Shown: piece by piece, positions 60,322-64,000 of the stretch
How positions within the stretch are numbered: the first letter of the stretch is position 1
How the letters are laid out: the number at the start of each line of letters is the position of its first letter
Assembly: GCA_026874595.1 (NCBI GenBank)
Contig: CM049320.1
Location: 36,738,214-36,802,213 of the forward strand
Direction: 5' to 3'
DNA from: Sipunculus nudus
Lineage: Eukaryota > Annelida > Sipuncula > Golfingiida > Sipunculidae
Length of the DNA stretch: 64,000 bases
Program-made: the position numbers and the translations under genes
Notes under the pieces: generated by a model
The model's input: the letters and a program-made list of their open reading frames with translations, nothing else
Told to the model about the DNA's origin: nothing
Databases searched by the model: none

Positions 60322-62200
60322 AACAAGGGACCCATGGGTAACGGCACTAAGCTGTTATCTACATTGCTGTAGAAGTATTTGGAAAAAAAACTGTCCATTA
60401 TCAGCCACGTTATTTATGCTTTTTACAAATGAGTGAACTGTTATTTAATAATTACAGGTTATTCCTACCCAAGAGAAGCATAAGCACATATAATATATTA
60501 GTTAAATATTGATTAATATTTAATAATGCATATTGTGCCAAATATAATTTTAATTAAAAATAATAACAGAATCATATGGTTTTTTAAAAAATATTATGGA
60601 AATAAATAATTTTAATTATTAAAATAATATTATAGAATATATTCATGAATGCATTCATGAATATATTTAGAAAGTATTTGCATTCATATGCAAATACTTT
60701 CATTTTTACCTGTATTCTTATTCTTATGCATGAAATTATGGAGTACATATTCATATTCGTATTCAAATACATTTGAAAAAGTATTATTTCGCACAATGTC
60801 TGGTATTTATTCAACATTACACAACAAAAACATCTTTAATCAGTACCTGTCTTAGTAAAATTTTAAAATGTTGACATACTTTTTTTTAATTTTGCAATAA
60901 ATATAAATTAACAAGCTAAAACACTTTGAAAAGACCTGGAAATTTATATAAATAAAGTCAACTGCAACTTTGTCTATCATTAATTTCCTTCATATGATCC
61001 TTAATTATTAGTAATGAATAATATAATTTAATCATTTTTTTATTGAAATTGAAATAAAAATATCATAGGTGACTGAATGGTGATATTTGGAATACATTTT
61101 TTCTTCCATCCATACAGAATCAGTTATTGCAAGGTAATTTCCTGTTACTCATCAACTATCAAATTCCTTTTCTACTAATTTTTCTTAAATTTGTTATTAA
61201 AAACCAATAAAAATTTATTTATTTCTTGTTTATTGTTATGTTGTTGGTCAAAACAACTACTAGACGAGTTTTTGGACACCTTGATCATCTGTGGCAAGCC
61301 ATAAGCTACCTGGCTGCCAAGTATATGCCCCGCTTCAAGCGTGCATAATTTGCCTGAAAAGTCAACAAGGTGACATCCAGGTGACTGAAGAGGAGCTGGG
61401 AAGAGCCTGGATCTGACATGGTCTCATAAAAACTTTAATAAAAGCTACAGTTTTTGGCCAATTTCTTTCAACTTTCAAAACTAACAAACTGAAATCCTAA
61501 TGTGTGCATGATATGAAATTTATATCAACAGTGCTTACAGGAAATAAACGTGCCATGGTCAAAATTAGGCAAAATTTAAGGTACTGATTTTATATTTATG
61601 CCAATGAATTGAAATAATTCAGAACTAATTTTGGGTATACAATTGAATCTTGATTAAATAATATAATATCGCTCACAAAAAAATCTCTAGCTTTAGCAAT
61701 TCTCATGTTAAGCGAGTAAATATATTTCTTGATTTTTTGCAAAGTGCATTATGTTCGGGCCAATAACTTAAAACAATTACCCTATACTGACATCATTTCT
61801 GGCATTGTGTTATATTTTGGCCAATAACTTTTATAAATTAACTAATACTGACTTAATTTCTAATATGTACATAGAAACTATTACGGGGAATGTTTATGGA
61901 AAATATGAAGAAAAACAGATGAATGTTTTTGATATTAGACAGTCCTAAATTGTGATAATATTTTTTAATGGAAAATTGAGGTTTTCCTTAATTTCTCAAA
62001 GGAATGAAGTCGCAGTGACCCAGTTTTCGGTTTGGTAGGAGATATTGGGAACATCTAACAGTATGCTATATTTTGGAATCGTAGGTCTGATTTCAAAACG
62101 TGTCAGTTTAATGGACGGACAGACAGATGGAAAGAGAGACGACGGACAATGGACCACGACTATCGCTCAGATGACATATAGTCAGAACAGTCAGTAAAAA
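60322..62200 (+). mobile_element. Family 1 HINE-like element, copy with one body unit
   Basis: The left end is AACAAGGGACCCATGGGTAA with subterminal CACTAAGCTG. The internal sequence parallels the copy at 51473 (GATCCTTAATTATTAGTAATG, CTTCAAGCGTGCATAATTTG). One body unit (61560-62090), then (GGAC)-type repeats at 62113-62150 and GGACAATGGACCACGACTAT. The hairpin is imperfect (distal arm altered). Confidence 0.75.
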
Positions 62201-62341
62201 TCAGAATTGGTATGGAAATTTAAAGTTGTCATGACATTTTGCATAAGATTTGCATTTTGTTGATTTAAGTCTTAACATATATTGTTGGAAAATCACATTT
62301 CCTGTTTAAAGCCAATAACATTGTGCATTTAAGCTTTTCTT

Positions 62342-64000
62342 ATTTTTTTTTTAATATTTTTATTGACATTTCTAACATATATATACAAACAAATATCACA
62401 CATGACAGACACGTGAACAATACATAACAATGATAGATAAAGTGAAGATGTGACAAAACATTCAACAGTTTGCATACATTAGACAACACAAGGCATCTGT
62501 ATAAACAGTGCTTACATTACATTTGAACAATGTTTTACCTATTCATAAACATCAGTATTTCTAACATATGTAATTATCAGTTGGTATGTAATGTTTTCCT
62601 ACAAATATAGGAGCAGCTTTTCCCATTTTTATATATGAACACAAAATTTCTCTTTTTTCTGAGCTATAATATATTCTATTTTCTGTAGGTATTTCAACCT
62701 ATTTCTGAATTTTTCGAACAGGTTAATATTTTCTTCACCTGTATTCTGATATAGAGTCATTTTGTATGTACTAATCAGTTGATTGAGCAACAAATGTTTC
62801 TGAACTGGAATCATTCCAAACAGAATAACAGTAATTTCATAGTCTGGGAAGCTTAAATTGCATGATTTCATCCAAGGCTGTATTTGAAGATATAAATTTC
62901 TATAGACGAAACATTCATAAAAAAGGTGTGTAAATTTTTCGTTGTAAAGGTGACAATATGAACACCGTGGACTGCCAACTAGTTTCCATTTAAATAGCCA
63001 GTAGTTTACTGGTAAATAATTATGTATGATTTTGAACTGAAACTCTCTGCTATACATATCCAGAGAAACTTTATGTACTGTATAATACAACTGTTTAAAA
63101 TCTTCATAACTATGTAATCCTGTAATATCTAACCAATTAACCAGAGTAGTTGGCGTGGTGGTTCTCTGACTGATCAAAACATTATATACCCAGTTAGATG
63201 TAATATCTGATAATCCCTTTATTCCTGCCAAAGTAACCAATCTGTCCTCCCTACTTTCTCTGTCATTTGTTTTTTCGCTTGGTGTTGACTTACACAAACT
63301 AATCCACTCTTTTGGTATTGCACTTATCATAGACCTCCACGACAGATATGCATTACTTGATAATTCCGGGAATCTAGTTTTAATCTCTTGCCATGTGCAG
63401 ACTTTACCAGTATCATTTAAAAAATCTTGTACTCTCCTTATTCCCAAGTCGTCAAAATATCTGTAGAAAAAAGATGTATTGTTGACCTTTAAATAATAGT
63501 TATTCCATAGTGGTTGCATTCTAACTTCTTCTACCGATATTGGACTTCTTTTAACAAAATGTGACCACTCTTTTAAACAGTTTTTATAAAACACTTGTAG
63601 CTTTCTGGGTATTCTTGTCACATCAAAATTAAAGGTTATTGAGTAAGTGCCTCCCAAGGGGTATAAATAATGTTGTGAAACATATTACCATGGCATATCT
63701 TTTCCATCTATTAATCGTCTAATCCACATAATACTCTGTGTTTTTAACTTTGTATGCACTTCAGGAAATTTTATTCCTCCCATATCATAAGGTCCAATGA
63801 GAGTATCATATTTAATCTTTGGTCTCTTGCCTTTCCACAAAAATTGCTTCAAATGCATTTTAACATTTTCAATCAATCCTGCAGGTGGGATGCACATGTT
63901 ACACACATATAAAATTTTTGGCAAAGCCAAAGTTCTACATATTTCATTGCGACCAAATATTGTAAGATTCCTGCTAGAACAGATATTGAGCACCACCTTC
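62342..64000 (-). mobile_element. L1/Tx1-like LINE ORF2 3' end, comparatively young copy
   Basis: The minus-strand frame is open from the window edge to 63685 (A-L-P-K-I-L-Y-V-C-N, F-L-W-K-G-K-R-P-K-I-K-Y, G-G-I-K-F-P-E-V-H, I-M-W-I-R-R-L-I-D-G-K). A single TAA follows P-W at about 63682, and the same frame continues open to 62629. The C-terminal part has G-I-R-R-V-Q-D-F-L-N-D, Y-S-R-E-F-Q-F-K-I-I-H-N-Y-L-P and a C-S-Y-C...H-L-F-Y-E-C zinc-knuckle-like motif, the usual end of L1/Tx1-type ORF2. A 3' UTR of about 285 bases ends in CAATAAAAATATT and an A-tail at 62343-62355. Only one stop over about 1.36 kb suggests recent insertion. The 5' part is beyond the window. Confidence 0.9.

Overview
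This window is eukaryotic nuclear DNA. It is AT-rich, mostly non-coding, and packed with transposable elements in several stages of decay. It has no operons and no long open genes, and real exons show GT-AG splice signals. The mix of tRNA-derived SINEs, CR1-like and L1/Tx1-like LINEs, a DIRS-like fragment, repeats rich in (GGAC)n and AAGGTCA, and a lectin/Ig receptor locus suggests a mollusc, most likely a bivalve. That assignment is an inference, not something the sequence proves.

Layout. 1-580: remnant of a repeated transposase-like gene. 5.7-7.2 kb: a decayed CR1-like LINE (+), followed by a DIRS-like RNase H fragment. 9.1-11.1 kb: a decayed L1/Tx1-like LINE (-). 12.4-16.9 kb: a second L1/Tx1-like LINE (-), split by a 2.4-kb nonautonomous element. 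18.2-20.7 kb: locally duplicated blocks. 20.1, 22.1 and 26.8 kb: SINEs or SINE pieces. 29.0-30.9 kb: a nonautonomous element with a second one nested in it. 31.0-38.2 kb: a minus-strand multi-exon receptor locus. 39.6-62.2 kb: a dense field of Helentron/HINE-like elements with 145-340-bp internal tandem repeats. 62.3-64.0 kb: the 3' end of a comparatively young L1/Tx1-like LINE (-).

The most gene-like object is the minus-strand locus at 38.2-31.0 kb. Its exons are almost all in symmetric phase 1-1. They encode split C-type lectin-like domains, Ig domains, a transmembrane helix behind a very strong acceptor, and possibly one short cytoplasmic exon. The implied product is a type I surface receptor (CTLD-CTLD-half CTLD-Ig-Ig-Ig-half CTLD-TM-tail). 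Its middle Ig region carries stops and a frameshift, and two CTLD donors appear as GC rather than GT, so the copy may be a pseudogene or a decaying paralogue.

The most interesting repeat signal is a set of four unrelated-sequence element families with one shared design. Each has a short 5' hairpin followed by a subterminal motif. A microsatellite-like tract lies near the 3' end. The element ends in a hairpin of about 12 bp whose outer arm is the reverse complement of the 5' subterminal motif (not convincingly in family 4). This is the asymmetric-end layout known for Helentron/HINE (DINE-1, 'pearl') elements, and the nested insertions fix their boundaries.
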